64,000 bases of DNA from a virus (IMGVR_UViG_3300010233_001188:1-64000); one strand, 5' to 3'; numbered from the stretch's first letter, positions 41,554 through 51,088 are shown. Notes: generated from the letters alone by a model not told the origin. Numbers and translations: made by a program.

Positions 41554-42189
41554 CTAGTAAAAAGCGCGGAAAGGCTTCTTGGAATAAAAGCAGTCAAACT
41601 TGATCTGAGGCTTGTCTTCCGACTCAGGCTCAAATAAAGCTTCATCCATTACGCAGACATCAGGGCCGCAACGGCCATTCTCAACAAGCGCGACGTGATT
41701 GAATTTAATATCACGCATCACCCCATCATAGGATTCGCCTTTATACTTCCCAGGGATCATATCCGGGCGATAATGATAGGCGGCGGACAATTGACGCTTT
41801 CCGCCAGTCTCTACATCAGTGATAGCTTCACGCGGCCAAATACCAAGACTATTATAGAGTTTATCGTCTTTGAACTCGGCTTCAGAGCCAGTGCCGCCCG
41901 CTACGTTATCCGCATTCTCAGCATGATTATAAGCATCAATAGGGATATGCTTATCAAGCAAAGGAATGTTATTGGATGTCTCGGCAGCTTTCTTAAGCTC
42001 TTCTGGATCACGTAAAAGCTTATAGCGTTTGCCCGGAGTAAGACCTAATTCCTGCCAACCAGGAATCTCCTCAGAGAGGTATTCGCACACCATAGCCGCT
42101 GATATAGGCGTGCGCGCTACTTTTAAGCGGCCATCCTTATCATACTCGCGGACAGATTCTTTATCGAAGGCCAGAGATAGATAGCGCAT
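41554..42189 (-). CDS. Prohead protease-like protein, DUF2213
   Basis: 211 residues. LGLTPGKRYKLLRDPEELKK, LDKHIPID (about 97-104) and IKFNHVALVENGRCGPDVCV are the DUF2213 pattern with a likely His-Ser/Asn-type catalytic set. Expected to cleave scaffold and capsid during head maturation. Overlaps the Nudix gene end by one base. Confidence 0.75.
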   Translation of the reverse strand: MRYLSLAFDKESVREYDKDGRLKVARTPISAAMVCEYLSEEIPGWQELGLTPGKRYKLLRDPEELKKAAETSNNIPLLDKHIPIDAYNHAENADNVAGGTGSEAEFKDDKLYNSLGIWPREAITDVETGGKRQLSAAYHYRPDMIPGKYKGESYDGVMRDIKFNHVALVENGRCGPDVCVMDEALFEPESEDKPQIKFDCFYSKKPFRAFY

Positions 42190-43661
42190 CAGCCATTCAT
42201 CTTCTGCAAGCGGCCTTCATATTCCTTGATGTATTTCTCAAGCGTAGCGATGGCATTGGGGCTGCCTTGCTTCTTAAGCTGAGTCATTTCCAATCTCATA
42301 TCGGCAAGCTCTTTACGCAAATGCTCAGGCGACATGCCTACCGCATCTTTAGCAGAATCTTTGAATACAGGATGGTCCTTGGGATATCCTGCTTCCTTGG
42401 CAGCATGCCTCAATTTCTCTAAATTTTTCCCAGTAACAGGCTCGCCATAAGCGGCTCGTGCCAATCCAACGCGGTTGGCATAGTGCATTGTCTTAACAGG
42501 ATCAGCATCCTTCGCCGTCTTCTTCTTGAATGCGCCAAAGCTGGGCACACCGGAATTGGGCGCGGTCGCCATCTCATCGAAGCTCACGATGCTGTAATTA
42601 GGATATTGCTTTTTGACCCATTCAATTATTTCAGAACGAGGGGCAGACGCGCTCATGTCGACTTTGAGCGTGAAAACGCCTTTTTTCAGATCACTCTTAT
42701 CCTGAACTTTCACAGAGCGAGATGCATCCTTAGCCACATTCACAACCTTGCCGAATGCTTTAAGGCTAGGCTTTTGAAAAGCCTTCAATCCATTATCCTT
42801 AGCAGATGCCTTATCATTCACATTAACGCCCTTATCCTGTAAGTTCTGCGCGGCGGTGGATTGATTTACTGCATCTTTAGTAACGGCATTCACAACCTTG
42901 CCTCCAAGAGATGCTTTAGGCGCGCCTTTCACAATATGCATGTTCTCATCATAGTGCGTATTGTCGTTAAGCTTAAGTTCCGGCTTCACGGAATCTTTCA
43001 TCTGCAAATGCTTTGGCGGAACCTGAAACTTTTCATCCTCGGCGTGAGCATCTTCCTTCGACTCTTCGGTGAAGAATTTAATCAAGCCCCTGATCAGCCC
43101 GGACCAATCCGACTTCTCCATATCCTGAGCTTCAGGCTTGTTCATAATCCCTAACTTATCCTTCAAAGTCTGAGCTACGGCTGGATGCATTGGCTGTGGG
43201 AGTTCATTTGGACCGAACCATCCCCAATCCGAATGCTCGTCGTTAAGCTTAGGTTCAAACGGCTTGTCTATTGGATGGGCAAATGTCGTGAATGTCATAC
43301 CATTGGGCGTTTCACGTTGGTCTAGGACGCGCAATTTGCCTTGCGGGGCGTCCTGGCCTATCTCTTCGGCAACTTCCCGCCTAGCGGCTTCGTGGGGCTT
43401 CTCATTGCCATCAGCTTTACCGCCCGGAAAAGCCCAGTGACCTTTGAAATTGCCCTCAGACTCGGAACGCTTTAGCAGGAGTACTTTAGCATCAGGTGTA
43501 ATGTAGAGCACACCCGCTGCTTGCGGCTTTGCATCAAAGCTCTTGCCCTTATCAGCTTCGGCGTATTCTTTTCCAACGCTCTGAGGCACACCGCCATACC
43601 CACCTTTGGTATGTGATGCTGCTTCCATAAGACGATGCTGGGCAGGCGAAACAGACGGCAT
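42189..43661 (-). CDS. Nudix hydrolase domain fused to a phage head protein
   Basis: 490 residues. The N-terminus VSPAQHRLMEAASHTKGGYG followed by GVPQSVGKEYAEADKGKSF is a motif common on phage head-region proteins. Residues about 46-165 are a Nudix domain with a full Nudix box G-x5-E-x7-REVAEEIG (about 81-103). Residues about 180-490 are basic, Lys/Ala-rich and end in a coiled coil. Nudix enzymes cut nucleoside diphosphates such as ADP-ribose or NAD caps. With the head-type ends it may be packaged. An ART lies in the same module. Confidence 0.75.
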   Translation of the reverse strand: MPSVSPAQHRLMEAASHTKGGYGGVPQSVGKEYAEADKGKSFDAKPQAAGVLYITPDAKVLLLKRSESEGNFKGHWAFPGGKADGNEKPHEAARREVAEEIGQDAPQGKLRVLDQRETPNGMTFTTFAHPIDKPFEPKLNDEHSDWGWFGPNELPQPMHPAVAQTLKDKLGIMNKPEAQDMEKSDWSGLIRGLIKFFTEESKEDAHAEDEKFQVPPKHLQMKDSVKPELKLNDNTHYDENMHIVKGAPKASLGGKVVNAVTKDAVNQSTAAQNLQDKGVNVNDKASAKDNGLKAFQKPSLKAFGKVVNVAKDASRSVKVQDKSDLKKGVFTLKVDMSASAPRSEIIEWVKKQYPNYSIVSFDEMATAPNSGVPSFGAFKKKTAKDADPVKTMHYANRVGLARAAYGEPVTGKNLEKLRHAAKEAGYPKDHPVFKDSAKDAVGMSPEHLRKELADMRLEMTQLKKQGSPNAIATLEKYIKEYEGRLQKMNG

Positions 43662-43999
43662 TAGAACTCGAAACTATCCGCAGCCATCATCTTTTGAATA
43701 CGAAGCATACGCTGACGTTCCCGTTCTAATAGCTTAGATAGTCTTTCAGGATGATCGCGCGCTTCCTGCTCAACCCTATTGGTCAAGTTATGCGCGGCCT
43801 CATAACCAAGGCCCGTCTCGCGCATGATGTTATGTTCTGTAATTTCGTGAAGCAGAATAAGCTCTAGCTCAGAGCTATTAGCATCATCAATCCAGATTTC
43901 GTTCTTAGGAAACCAGGATGGGTATGCCTCGTCATTACCGCCTTCTCGAGACCTTCGACCTCGAGGAGTCTGAAAGGCACCAACCTCTCGAGCACCAAT
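43661..43999 (-). CDS. Conserved-looking frame without a normal start
   Basis: The frame is open from 44002 to the TAA at 43663-43661, which shares a base with the ATG of the Nudix gene. It encodes AYPSWFPKNEIWIDDANSSE then LELILLHEITEHNIMRETG, like a family of small phage proteins with a WIDD and HE-x2-E helix. There is no ATG, GTG or TTG before the family core; only ATT at 43999. A second frame (43864-44100, with ALEKYIGVKALEPF) overlaps the missing N-terminus and could join it by a -1 shift. So either frameshifted, programmed, or ATT-started. Confidence 0.45.
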   Translation of the reverse strand: MGAREVGAFQTPRGRRSREGGNDEAYPSWFPKNEIWIDDANSSELELILLHEITEHNIMRETGLGYEAAHNLTNRVEQEARDHPERLSKLLERERQRMLRIQKMMAADSFEF

Positions 44000-44084
44000 T
44001 CCTTATTAATGAAGGGTTCTAGCGCCTTTACCCCGATATATTTCTCGAGCGCCCCGCCACCCTTGATGCCGATCATTATAGCGC

Positions 44085-44588
44085 TTAGCTGCCCCAACAC
44101 GGCGATGAGCCTCTAGCCCTACCGGCCATGCATTCTTGCTTAGTCAAGGGTCTGATGAAATCCGACTCATACACGGACGGGCTAATGACTTTCTTTTCTT
44201 TCATCTTGCCGGTATGCGCTACTCGTACACGCTGCTCATGAACATGAAGCGGAGTTCGCATGCTATTAGGCGCATCTAAATTAACCCAGCGCCTAACAAC
44301 CTTGTCCGTTACATCATGTGCTTCGGGAAAGGCGCTGCGTAAAGCTATAGCAACCTTATGACAAGACATCCCGGTTTTGTAGAGCATCACGCCCTGATCG
44401 CGGATATGCTGCGGTACATTGCGCTTGTAATGAGTGTTTGTCCGCATAAGATGCGGGGCATGTTGATGGATAATCTTGGATACAGTGGTAGTGCCGCATC
44501 CCATCTGCGCCCCAGCTAATTCATAACTTAAGCCGGAGCCGTAAAGTTCAATCGCCTGCTTTATGACATCAGTGTTGTAAAGTGTCAT
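44085..44588 (-). CDS. Helix-turn-helix protein of unknown function
   Basis: 167 residues. The N-terminus has an HTH, AIELYGSGLSYELAGAQMGC then GTTTVSKIIHQH, and a second HTH-like stretch follows (LYKTGMSCHKVAIALRSAFP). It resembles DNA-binding parts of terminase small subunits or homing-endonuclease partners. It sits between head genes near an HNH gene. Confidence 0.55.
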   Translation of the reverse strand: MTLYNTDVIKQAIELYGSGLSYELAGAQMGCGTTTVSKIIHQHAPHLMRTNTHYKRNVPQHIRDQGVMLYKTGMSCHKVAIALRSAFPEAHDVTDKVVRRWVNLDAPNSMRTPLHVHEQRVRVAHTGKMKEKKVISPSVYESDFIRPLTKQECMAGRARGSSPCWGS

Positions 44589-44678
44589 TCGTAATCCCGC
44601 CCTCAGAAAAGGTTAGCTACTCAATATATACTCTGAAAGCTACCCAATCCTAAAGCGACTGGCAACAAGAAAATCTCT

Positions 44679-44873
44679 TTAAGCGTGACCATCACAGATC
44701 ATGTCCTGAAGATAGGCGACATTCATCTGGACAAGACCTAAAATCTGCTCATCCTGACTAGGCGTTAGTTTAGAATCGATAAAAGCTTCAAGCACTGTAA
44801 AATCTAGACCTAACGCCTCGGCATTCGAGTAGAATAGCGCACCAGATGGGAATGTAAGTGTAAAAGGAACCAT
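44679..44873 (-). CDS. Small protein of unknown function (64 aa)
   Basis: Mostly helical (LDFTVLEAFIDSKLTPSQDE). Isolated between an HTH and an HNH gene with 67- to 90-bp gaps. No family recognised. Confidence 0.4.
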   Translation of the reverse strand: MVPFTLTFPSGALFYSNAEALGLDFTVLEAFIDSKLTPSQDEQILGLVQMNVAYLQDMICDGHA

Positions 44874-44940
44874 GCATGCGCCCCTTAGTAATGAGGTAAT
44901 TTATGGTTGGAGTGCTGGAATGATTGGAGCCGCTTGGCAT

Positions 44941-45534
44941 CTACATATCAGGCCAATAGCGATTATGCTTACGTGCATTTTCACTTCCTAACAATACCTG
45001 AAGATTGGCAGGAGCGTGCAATCCACATACAACTTTGGAGGTAAGCGGAACCATATGATCCACATGGTATCGCTTTCCAGTTTCTTCCGTTAATCTGATT
45101 GCCTTTTCGTAAAAAGGGGCGATCTCATCAAAATTAACCCACGGTGGCGTTGCTTGCTTTTCTACTCGACGCCTTCTAGCTGCTTTTTTAGCCTTGCACT
45201 CTAAGCTAAGATTTTCTCTATAAATCTTGCATTTTGCAAGCACTAATTCCCGATTTTCTTGGTACCATTTGGCGTGCTGCTCGTAAGACTGTTCTTTGTG
45301 AGCATAATACCAAGCCTTCCCACGAGCTAATATTTCATCTCGATGATTAGCCTGATATATTTTATAAGCTTCGGCCTCTTCTTCCCTATGGACCTGATGA
45401 TGCTCGCTACGGCATTGCTTGCATCGATGTGATAGACCGTCTTTTTTATACTTATCTTTTGAGAAAGAGCTTCTCAATTTCCATTGTTCGCAAATAGCAC
45501 AACGTTTGTAGTCTTCGCGCTTCACGCGAGCCAT
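44941..45534 (-). CDS. HNH endonuclease
   Basis: 197 residues. Two N-terminal knuckles (CAICEQW, CKQC), a long helical linker, and the HNH core YHVDHMVPLTSKVVCGLHAP then ANLQVLLGSENARKHN (about 155-190). RBS AAGGAG precedes the ATG. Likely a free-standing homing endonuclease; the flanking genes appear complete. Confidence 0.85.
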   Translation of the reverse strand: MARVKREDYKRCAICEQWKLRSSFSKDKYKKDGLSHRCKQCRSEHHQVHREEEAEAYKIYQANHRDEILARGKAWYYAHKEQSYEQHAKWYQENRELVLAKCKIYRENLSLECKAKKAARRRRVEKQATPPWVNFDEIAPFYEKAIRLTEETGKRYHVDHMVPLTSKVVCGLHAPANLQVLLGSENARKHNRYWPDM

Positions 45535-45626
45535 GAGAACTCCTTCTCAACCACTCGATTGGACAAGTCACAGCAGGTCCGCGAGTGACGGACTTTTCGG
45601 GGATCAGCCTAGCTGTGATAAAATAT

Positions 45627-46562
45627 CTATACTAAAGCGGGAATAATGGGAGACGTAGTGCATCTACAATTTATAAGCTCACCAGTCTGTATGCGGCGTC
45701 TTACTTTAGGATCTGGATCGTACCAGCCTAACTTTATTGAGAACCTTTTCCCCGACTGGGCAACATGCGTCTTTCTCTGAGTCTTACCCGCATGCGAATG
45801 CCGCCAAATTCCCTCTTCGATTCCCAACTCATTAAATCGAGCTTTATTAAACATACTATGGGCGCGGCGAGTCTGGTCACGTGCAATAATCGTAGCCCGT
45901 CTTTCGGTCACGCCGTAATGCTTTTGCAAATCTTGCGTTAAACCATGCAAATCCTTGCCCACGGATACCGAACGCATCACTGTGCCCTGGACTTGCTGTA
46001 GGTACTGACTCGGGATAGACTTAATCAAAGCTACGTTCTCTTGAACCGTAGCTTGCAATATGTCTTGCTGAGCTTTCGTTAACTTGAAATCGATGGCTAT
46101 TCCAGCATCCCTCAGAATCTTGGTAAGCTGGGCACTAGACCGTTTCTCCACCGACTGGGCAAAATACTTGGCTAGTTTCTCGGATGCGGCGTTAAAGCGT
46201 TTGTTCCACTTTTTATTCAACTGAGCCATGACTTGCTTAAGCTCGGTTGCCGGTAAGGCGTCCATTGCCATTGAGGCTTGCGACGTTGCCTCGTGGCTGG
46301 CTTTATTAGCCTTTTGGGCTTGTGGTAGCCAAACTATGCCAAATTCGGCGTACAGGCTTTCTAGCGAGTCCTGAGCCATTTCAGCCACTACAGGGGGATT
46401 TTCCTTGTAGGCAGCCCTAATCTCGCGCAAGACATCATCATTCATAGCCTTGATGAGCTTCTTAAGCGCCCTACGATACTCAGCCTCAATCCCAGCATTC
46501 GGGGGGGCTATCGGTAATGCTTTCTCGCCCGGCTTAAGTTGCGGCGTAGCCTTAAGGCCCAC
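45627..46562 (-). CDS. Head morphogenesis protein (SPP1 gp7/Mu gpF-like)
   Basis: 311 residues, GTG start. The C-terminal domain (about 200-305) with RRATIIARDQTRRAHSMFNK, WRHSHAGKTQRKTHVAQSGK and ELINCRCTTSPI is the phage head morphogenesis domain. These proteins bind the portal and are often packaged. The N-terminal two thirds are helical. Confidence 0.8.
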   Translation of the reverse strand: MGLKATPQLKPGEKALPIAPPNAGIEAEYRRALKKLIKAMNDDVLREIRAAYKENPPVVAEMAQDSLESLYAEFGIVWLPQAQKANKASHEATSQASMAMDALPATELKQVMAQLNKKWNKRFNAASEKLAKYFAQSVEKRSSAQLTKILRDAGIAIDFKLTKAQQDILQATVQENVALIKSIPSQYLQQVQGTVMRSVSVGKDLHGLTQDLQKHYGVTERRATIIARDQTRRAHSMFNKARFNELGIEEGIWRHSHAGKTQRKTHVAQSGKRFSIKLGWYDPDPKVRRRIQTGELINCRCTTSPIIPALV

Positions 46563-46563
46563 G

Positions 46564-46971
46564 TTAAGCAGCCGACCTCATGATTTCGGCAAGCGGCACA
46601 TCCTTGGGCCGATAGACGCAACAATGGTAGTAGTCATTCAAAGCAGGCTTCTCAGGCACAGCTAAGGAATTAATTTCAATAAGCTCGTAACCAGGGAGCA
46701 AGCCTTCGTAGAACTCTTGCGGCTGCATCTTGCCTACGACATAAACGCCCGGCCATGCAATATCATTGTCCACCAGGACATCGAAATAATGACCATCCTT
46801 GGTGGTATACTGGATCATGCGCTCGCCAAACTCATTGTTTGGCATAGGCTGTAAGCCACTCACTGACACATGCTGTAAAAGGCGTTGTGCGGAGAGAAGC
46901 GCGTTAACGAGTTCTTGATTATAATTCATAGCGTCAAAAAGGTCTGTGGCGTCTCGGATGATCATCATCAA
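46564..46971 (-). CDS. Unknown protein in the portal region (135 aa)
   Basis: Beta/alpha mix with YYHCCVYRPKDVPLAEIM at the end and GHYFDVLVDNDIAWPGVYVV in the middle. The start lies inside a short overlapping membrane-peptide frame. Not recognised. Confidence 0.5.
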   Translation of the reverse strand: MMMIIRDATDLFDAMNYNQELVNALLSAQRLLQHVSVSGLQPMPNNEFGERMIQYTTKDGHYFDVLVDNDIAWPGVYVVGKMQPQEFYEGLLPGYELIEINSLAVPEKPALNDYYHCCVYRPKDVPLAEIMRSAA

Positions 46972-47050
46972 CAGGAGGCTTCATTAAGCCGAGCGTCAAT
47001 CCGGTAATGGAAACAGAAAGCAGCACAAGGCATAAAGCATCGAACCACAT
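46934..47050 (-). CDS. Small membrane protein (38 aa)
   Basis: ATG shares bases with the preceding stop (TGATG). The product begins MWFDALCLVLLSVSITGLTL, one membrane span, with a short charged tail. It overlaps the next gene by 38 bases in another frame. One of several such tiny membrane proteins in the window. Confidence 0.4.
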   Translation of the reverse strand: MWFDALCLVLLSVSITGLTLGLMKPPVDDDHPRRHRPF

Positions 47051-47481
47051 CAGCTGATCTTCTTTATGTCTGAGATGTATACTTGAGCATAGCCCATATC
47101 TTTGTAATGAGCCGAAGCCTTGTTAGTGGCCTCAATAGAGGATGCAGCTTCTACTTCAAACTCAAACTGGCGATCATCAACGTGACAGGTAAGCTTGAAC
47201 TTAGTCTTGGTATCGCCGTCATTGTATTGAGCATCTTGCGCTGCCGTCTTTGCGCCTTTCTTGGCATCTTCGATTTCTTGATCTAACGCCAAAACATTAG
47301 CCTCAAGACGGCGGACTGTGCTCATGTAACCGGACGAGCGCGCTTCCTGAATCTTTTCCCGAAGCTCGCCCGCTTCTTGCTCAAGCCTGGATACAGTAGA
47401 GTCCTGAGCGATACGCCATTCATTATCCTTGGCGCGATGAATGAGGATGGATGCTAAATCGCCATTAGGATTGAACGGCAT
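47050..47481 (-). CDS. Unknown protein with coiled-coil half (143 aa)
   Basis: Residues about 25-75 are a coiled coil (VSRLEQEAGELREKIQEARS). The C-terminal half is a small alpha/beta domain (KFKLTCHVDDRQFEFEVEAA). Located between portal and head morphogenesis genes. Function unknown. Confidence 0.55.
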   Translation of the reverse strand: MPFNPNGDLASILIHRAKDNEWRIAQDSTVSRLEQEAGELREKIQEARSSGYMSTVRRLEANVLALDQEIEDAKKGAKTAAQDAQYNDGDTKTKFKLTCHVDDRQFEFEVEAASSIEATNKASAHYKDMGYAQVYISDIKKIS

Positions 47482-47486
47482 TGACT

Positions 47487-47711
47487 TTAATTTCCTTTAG
47501 CCGGACTAGAGGTATATGTCACGAATACCTTATTCGTGTCTTCTACCATTTTACCGCGTAAGAACTCAACCCGCTTTATTTCACCATCCGGGTAGAAATC
47601 CATAGCGGCAATCTCTGGACACGAGCCACCGTGCATCAAACCGCACCAGATGCACGAATCATCATGCTCATGCTCTAAATCCGGCTCGATTACCCGATCA
47701 ATCAACTTCAT
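47487..47711 (-). CDS. Small CxxC/His protein next to the portal gene (74 aa)
   Basis: HEHDDSCIWCGLMHGGSCPE looks metal-binding, followed by IAAMDFYPDGEIKRVEFLRG, a beta hairpin. Short proteins with this pattern are recalled beside portal genes of other phages. Overlaps the portal gene by 4 bp. Confidence 0.6.
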   Translation of the reverse strand: MKLIDRVIEPDLEHEHDDSCIWCGLMHGGSCPEIAAMDFYPDGEIKRVEFLRGKMVEDTNKVFVTYTSSPAKGN

Positions 47712-49297
47712 GCCGCTTCTTCTACCTCTGTATCAGGTTCGCCATCTTCCGGCTCGCCAATCTCACTACCTCTAGATACTATACCGGGAGTGTTCGGCTC
47801 GTCATTCTCAACTTGACCTTGTAGATCAGCATCATCTAAAGGTTCGGCCACATCCAAGCCCTGATACTTAGTGCTAGGATCGGACGCCAAGGTTTGCCGC
47901 TCTTCATCAGGGCTAATAACACCAGCCTGAATAAGTGTGGACGCGGAATTGGCATCCATTTGCCTAATCTCGGCTGCTTCCTTATCGCTCATGGACCAAA
48001 GCGGCTCATACGTAAACACAATATCAGGATCAACTTCATCCCATATCGAAAGCATAATGAAGTGGATTACCGTAGTAAGCTGCTTAGTCCACAACACTTG
48101 CTGGTAAGCATGTATCCAATCGTAGAAGACTCGTATTTCTTCTTCTGATGTGGAGTTTAGACCGGATGGGCTGATGCCCGTGTACTTCACTAGCGGTATC
48201 CCGGACACAACGCAACACTGCTCTAATGCTTGGGCCTGTAAGTGATCTAAGCCACCAATGGATGCCGATACATTGGCAAAATCTTCTGAATCCTTATTCA
48301 GAACCATCATTCCGCGATTGTCACGGAAATTATTAAACAACTCGATGCGGTTTATCAGTTCTACATTGCCAGTCTGAAGCAATGCCTGAAGATCAGTCTT
48401 TAGAACAAATACGCTGAAGCTATGGATAAGATCGGAAACCGATTGCCGGGTTCTAATCCAATTATCTACATACGGTTCAGCCATCTGAGTAAGCGACAAA
48501 CCGCCAAACGAATAAGCGGGCTTGAGTAAGTCTGGAACTTCCCGGCCAATAAACGTAAGCAACCGTGATGCGTGTAGCCGCTTACCCTGTACAAACCATT
48601 CTTGCGGTTTGTACCAGTCAGGTAAGAGCGGATCGTTAGCGTTGTAAAAGCTAGGGTAACACCACATAGCTTCTACAGTTTGTAACCGCTTTAAAGGATG
48701 CTCTTTACTGCACTTGGCTTTTGATAAGTCATTACGGCCATCACCAATCGGTTTCTGTAATTCATCCCGATCATGCGACGTGCCTAAATCCAGATAGAGA
48801 TGTGAGCGGCCAAACTCGCCATCCTGTAAAGCCAGCTCTTGAAACTTACCGCGAACATCATACGACTCTATCGCATCTTCTAATTCTGTGATTCTATCGG
48901 ACTTATCCCCATCCGTAGACTTGGATTCAAACTTGATCCACTTACGCGCCATCTCTGTCGAAATGATTTCAGAGATGCGACGAAATTCTGGCCGTTGCGC
49001 TTGGGCCGCGAGCGCCTGAAATCCCGGCCAATATGTGCCATACATCAAGCCGAAGGGTGCATATGCTTCAGCCCCGCCTTCAAACCCAGCCTCATCCATT
49101 GCTAAGGTTGGTCGTTTCCAATCCTTAGGGACAACTCCTGGGAATGGTTCAGCGGGCTTAAACATCCGCGCAAAATCAATGGCAGATGCATTAGGCTTGT
49201 GACGAGATAACTCTAATAGCTCTAACGGGATCTTCATCGGCTTTTTTTCAGCCGACTTTACATCCTTAGCTATATCAGCCCGCTTAACTCGTGGCAT
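47708..49297 (-). CDS. Portal protein, DUF1073-like
   Basis: 529 residues. EFRRISEIISTEMARKWIKF, GRSHLYLDLGTSHD, LLTFIGREVPDLLKPAYSFG and GISPSGLNSTSEEEIRVFYD are typical of DUF1073 portals. The last 60 residues are acidic. It forms the dodecameric gate through which TerL pumps DNA. The ATG shares bases with the TerL stop (TGATG). Confidence 0.85.
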   Translation of the reverse strand: MPRVKRADIAKDVKSAEKKPMKIPLELLELSRHKPNASAIDFARMFKPAEPFPGVVPKDWKRPTLAMDEAGFEGGAEAYAPFGLMYGTYWPGFQALAAQAQRPEFRRISEIISTEMARKWIKFESKSTDGDKSDRITELEDAIESYDVRGKFQELALQDGEFGRSHLYLDLGTSHDRDELQKPIGDGRNDLSKAKCSKEHPLKRLQTVEAMWCYPSFYNANDPLLPDWYKPQEWFVQGKRLHASRLLTFIGREVPDLLKPAYSFGGLSLTQMAEPYVDNWIRTRQSVSDLIHSFSVFVLKTDLQALLQTGNVELINRIELFNNFRDNRGMMVLNKDSEDFANVSASIGGLDHLQAQALEQCCVVSGIPLVKYTGISPSGLNSTSEEEIRVFYDWIHAYQQVLWTKQLTTVIHFIMLSIWDEVDPDIVFTYEPLWSMSDKEAAEIRQMDANSASTLIQAGVISPDEERQTLASDPSTKYQGLDVAEPLDDADLQGQVENDEPNTPGIVSRGSEIGEPEDGEPDTEVEEAA

Positions 49298-50574
49298 CAG
49301 CGGAAACGAGGACTCCGGTACAATTCAACATGACTGCGCTTATACACATCAGCATGACTACTTGAACCTAGATTCCTTGATGCCTCAATAATGGCAGGGC
49401 TAATTCGTGTGATGGTTGATTTTCTCAGCTCAAAAATACTATAGCGTATCGCATCCACCACATGGTTATTCTTATCTTCTAGGATGGCCAGCACTTCGCC
49501 GGTCATCTTATCAGTCTTGAAGCTATAGGTCGCCAATTCGTCAATCGTATGTGTGCATCTAGGATGCACCACAATATCATAAGACTTCAGGAACTCGATA
49601 CCGTCTTCAACCGAACCAGCACCTTTCTTGGAAGGCTTTATCATTGGGAAGCCATTACGCTTCATATAATCGATTGTCTCAGGCCGAGCGCAATCCGCCG
49701 TGATGGTCCACTTATTCGACTGAGGTACTTCCCGGAACAGATTAGGCGTAGATTCAATCGTACACCCCACCTTGTAAGCCTCGTAGTCAATGTAAAGCTT
49801 ACGATCCAGGATAAAGCATCTAACTAAGACCGTAGGATCAACTGAATAGCCCCAATCCGCGCCGTAATAGAAATGAGCATTGGCTGGGGTAACAAACTCT
49901 TCGATTTTCCAATTATGGAATACACGGGCTTCTGATCTACGCTGGTATCCGCCTAGCCATACATGCGCGTACTTATCAGGATCACGCCGTTTGTCCCATT
50001 CTAAGTCTTTCTTTAAGACTTCGGGGAAGAACGGGTTATCATACCAATGGATTTCTCTGACAATAGAGCTAGGCGGCGGCTCACCGCCTCGGAACATATT
50101 GTCTACGGGATCTTTAGGTGATCTTGGATTCCAAGAAAACCATAGTTCTGAATCAGGCTTACGAATAGTGGGTATTAAAGTTTGTAGGCTTATCTGACTA
50201 ACTGCGTTTGCCTCATCTACCCAGGCAATATCGACGCCTTCCATGGATCGGACTGCATCAGATGACATTTGCCTCAAGCCTGCAAACAGAAAAAGCGACC
50301 CGTTAGGGCCTCTTATCTCTTGATCGGTGGACTCAAAGAAATTATCCCATTCCAATTCCTTGATCTTATCGTCAAGCAATCGCTTGGATGAATCACGGAT
50401 GGAATGCTGTACTTCACGAGCGCAAAGAATACGCTTTGGGCCGCGTCTTGCCAGGATCAGTAATGCTTTAGCGAATGAATGAGACTTAGCCGAACCACGG
50501 CCACCATGGGCGGCTTTATATCGGCTAGGTGTAAATAGGAACTTGAACGCGGATGGTAATTGAGTAGTGGTCAA
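49297..50574 (-). CDS. terL: Terminase large subunit
   Basis: 425 residues, TTG start with GGAAGAG upstream. HGGRGSAKSHSFAKALL (about 23-39) is the ATPase Walker A, GVDIAWVDEANAV the Walker B with catalytic Glu, and YYGADWGYSVDPT (about 236-248) the first acidic cluster of the RNase H-like nuclease, with TADCARPE following. PBSX-type TerL. Cuts and packages genome concatemers. Confidence 0.9.
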   Translation of the reverse strand: MTTTQLPSAFKFLFTPSRYKAAHGGRGSAKSHSFAKALLILARRGPKRILCAREVQHSIRDSSKRLLDDKIKELEWDNFFESTDQEIRGPNGSLFLFAGLRQMSSDAVRSMEGVDIAWVDEANAVSQISLQTLIPTIRKPDSELWFSWNPRSPKDPVDNMFRGGEPPPSSIVREIHWYDNPFFPEVLKKDLEWDKRRDPDKYAHVWLGGYQRRSEARVFHNWKIEEFVTPANAHFYYGADWGYSVDPTVLVRCFILDRKLYIDYEAYKVGCTIESTPNLFREVPQSNKWTITADCARPETIDYMKRNGFPMIKPSKKGAGSVEDGIEFLKSYDIVVHPRCTHTIDELATYSFKTDKMTGEVLAILEDKNNHVVDAIRYSIFELRKSTITRISPAIIEASRNLGSSSHADVYKRSHVELYRSPRFR

Positions 50575-50580
50575 AAGCTA

Positions 50581-50976
50581 CTACTCTTCCGTTTCTTCCC
50601 TATCACCATCAACAAAGATAATCTTCAGCGTTCCGTCTAGCGGGATAGGCCCACCATTGGGGCCGGTATGCTGGATAGACGCAAAGCGTGCGTGCATGAA
50701 AGGCATCAACTTGTCGCCCTCATCGGCAGCAGCTAGGGCATACTTCTCATTGGTAATGTTACCGGTCTTATCCGTAGCCTTGGTCCAGAAATGCCGCATA
50801 AGCCTTAATTTTAGCTCTAGGGGCGTAATTCCCTCTTTGGCGGCGTCCTCTGCTATCTTACGGCTTAAAACGTTTAAGGAGCCTTTAGGGCGGCCTACCT
50901 TACGGGTGTAAGTCTTCTTCTTACTAGTAGGAAGAACGGTTTTAGTCGAAAGGTTATCAGTTCTTGAAACACGCAT
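50581..50976 (-). CDS. Terminase small subunit-like protein
   Basis: 131 residues. The basic N-terminus with KVGRPKGSLNVLSRKIAEDA and ITPLELKLRLMRHFWTKA resembles small-terminase proteins before TerL in related phages. No complete HTH is obvious. Seven bases separate it from terL. Confidence 0.55.
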   Translation of the reverse strand: MRVSRTDNLSTKTVLPTSKKKTYTRKVGRPKGSLNVLSRKIAEDAAKEGITPLELKLRLMRHFWTKATDKTGNITNEKYALAAADEGDKLMPFMHARFASIQHTGPNGGPIPLDGTLKIIFVDGDREETEE

Positions 50977-51088
50977 TCAAAGATTAGGTTTTCTAATGCA
51001 TCCTGTAACGAGTTATGATTTGGCGTGAAGCTACCGCAGCCAAGGGATGACCCTTGATCGCCAATCTTAAAGCCCACATACACAGGCT

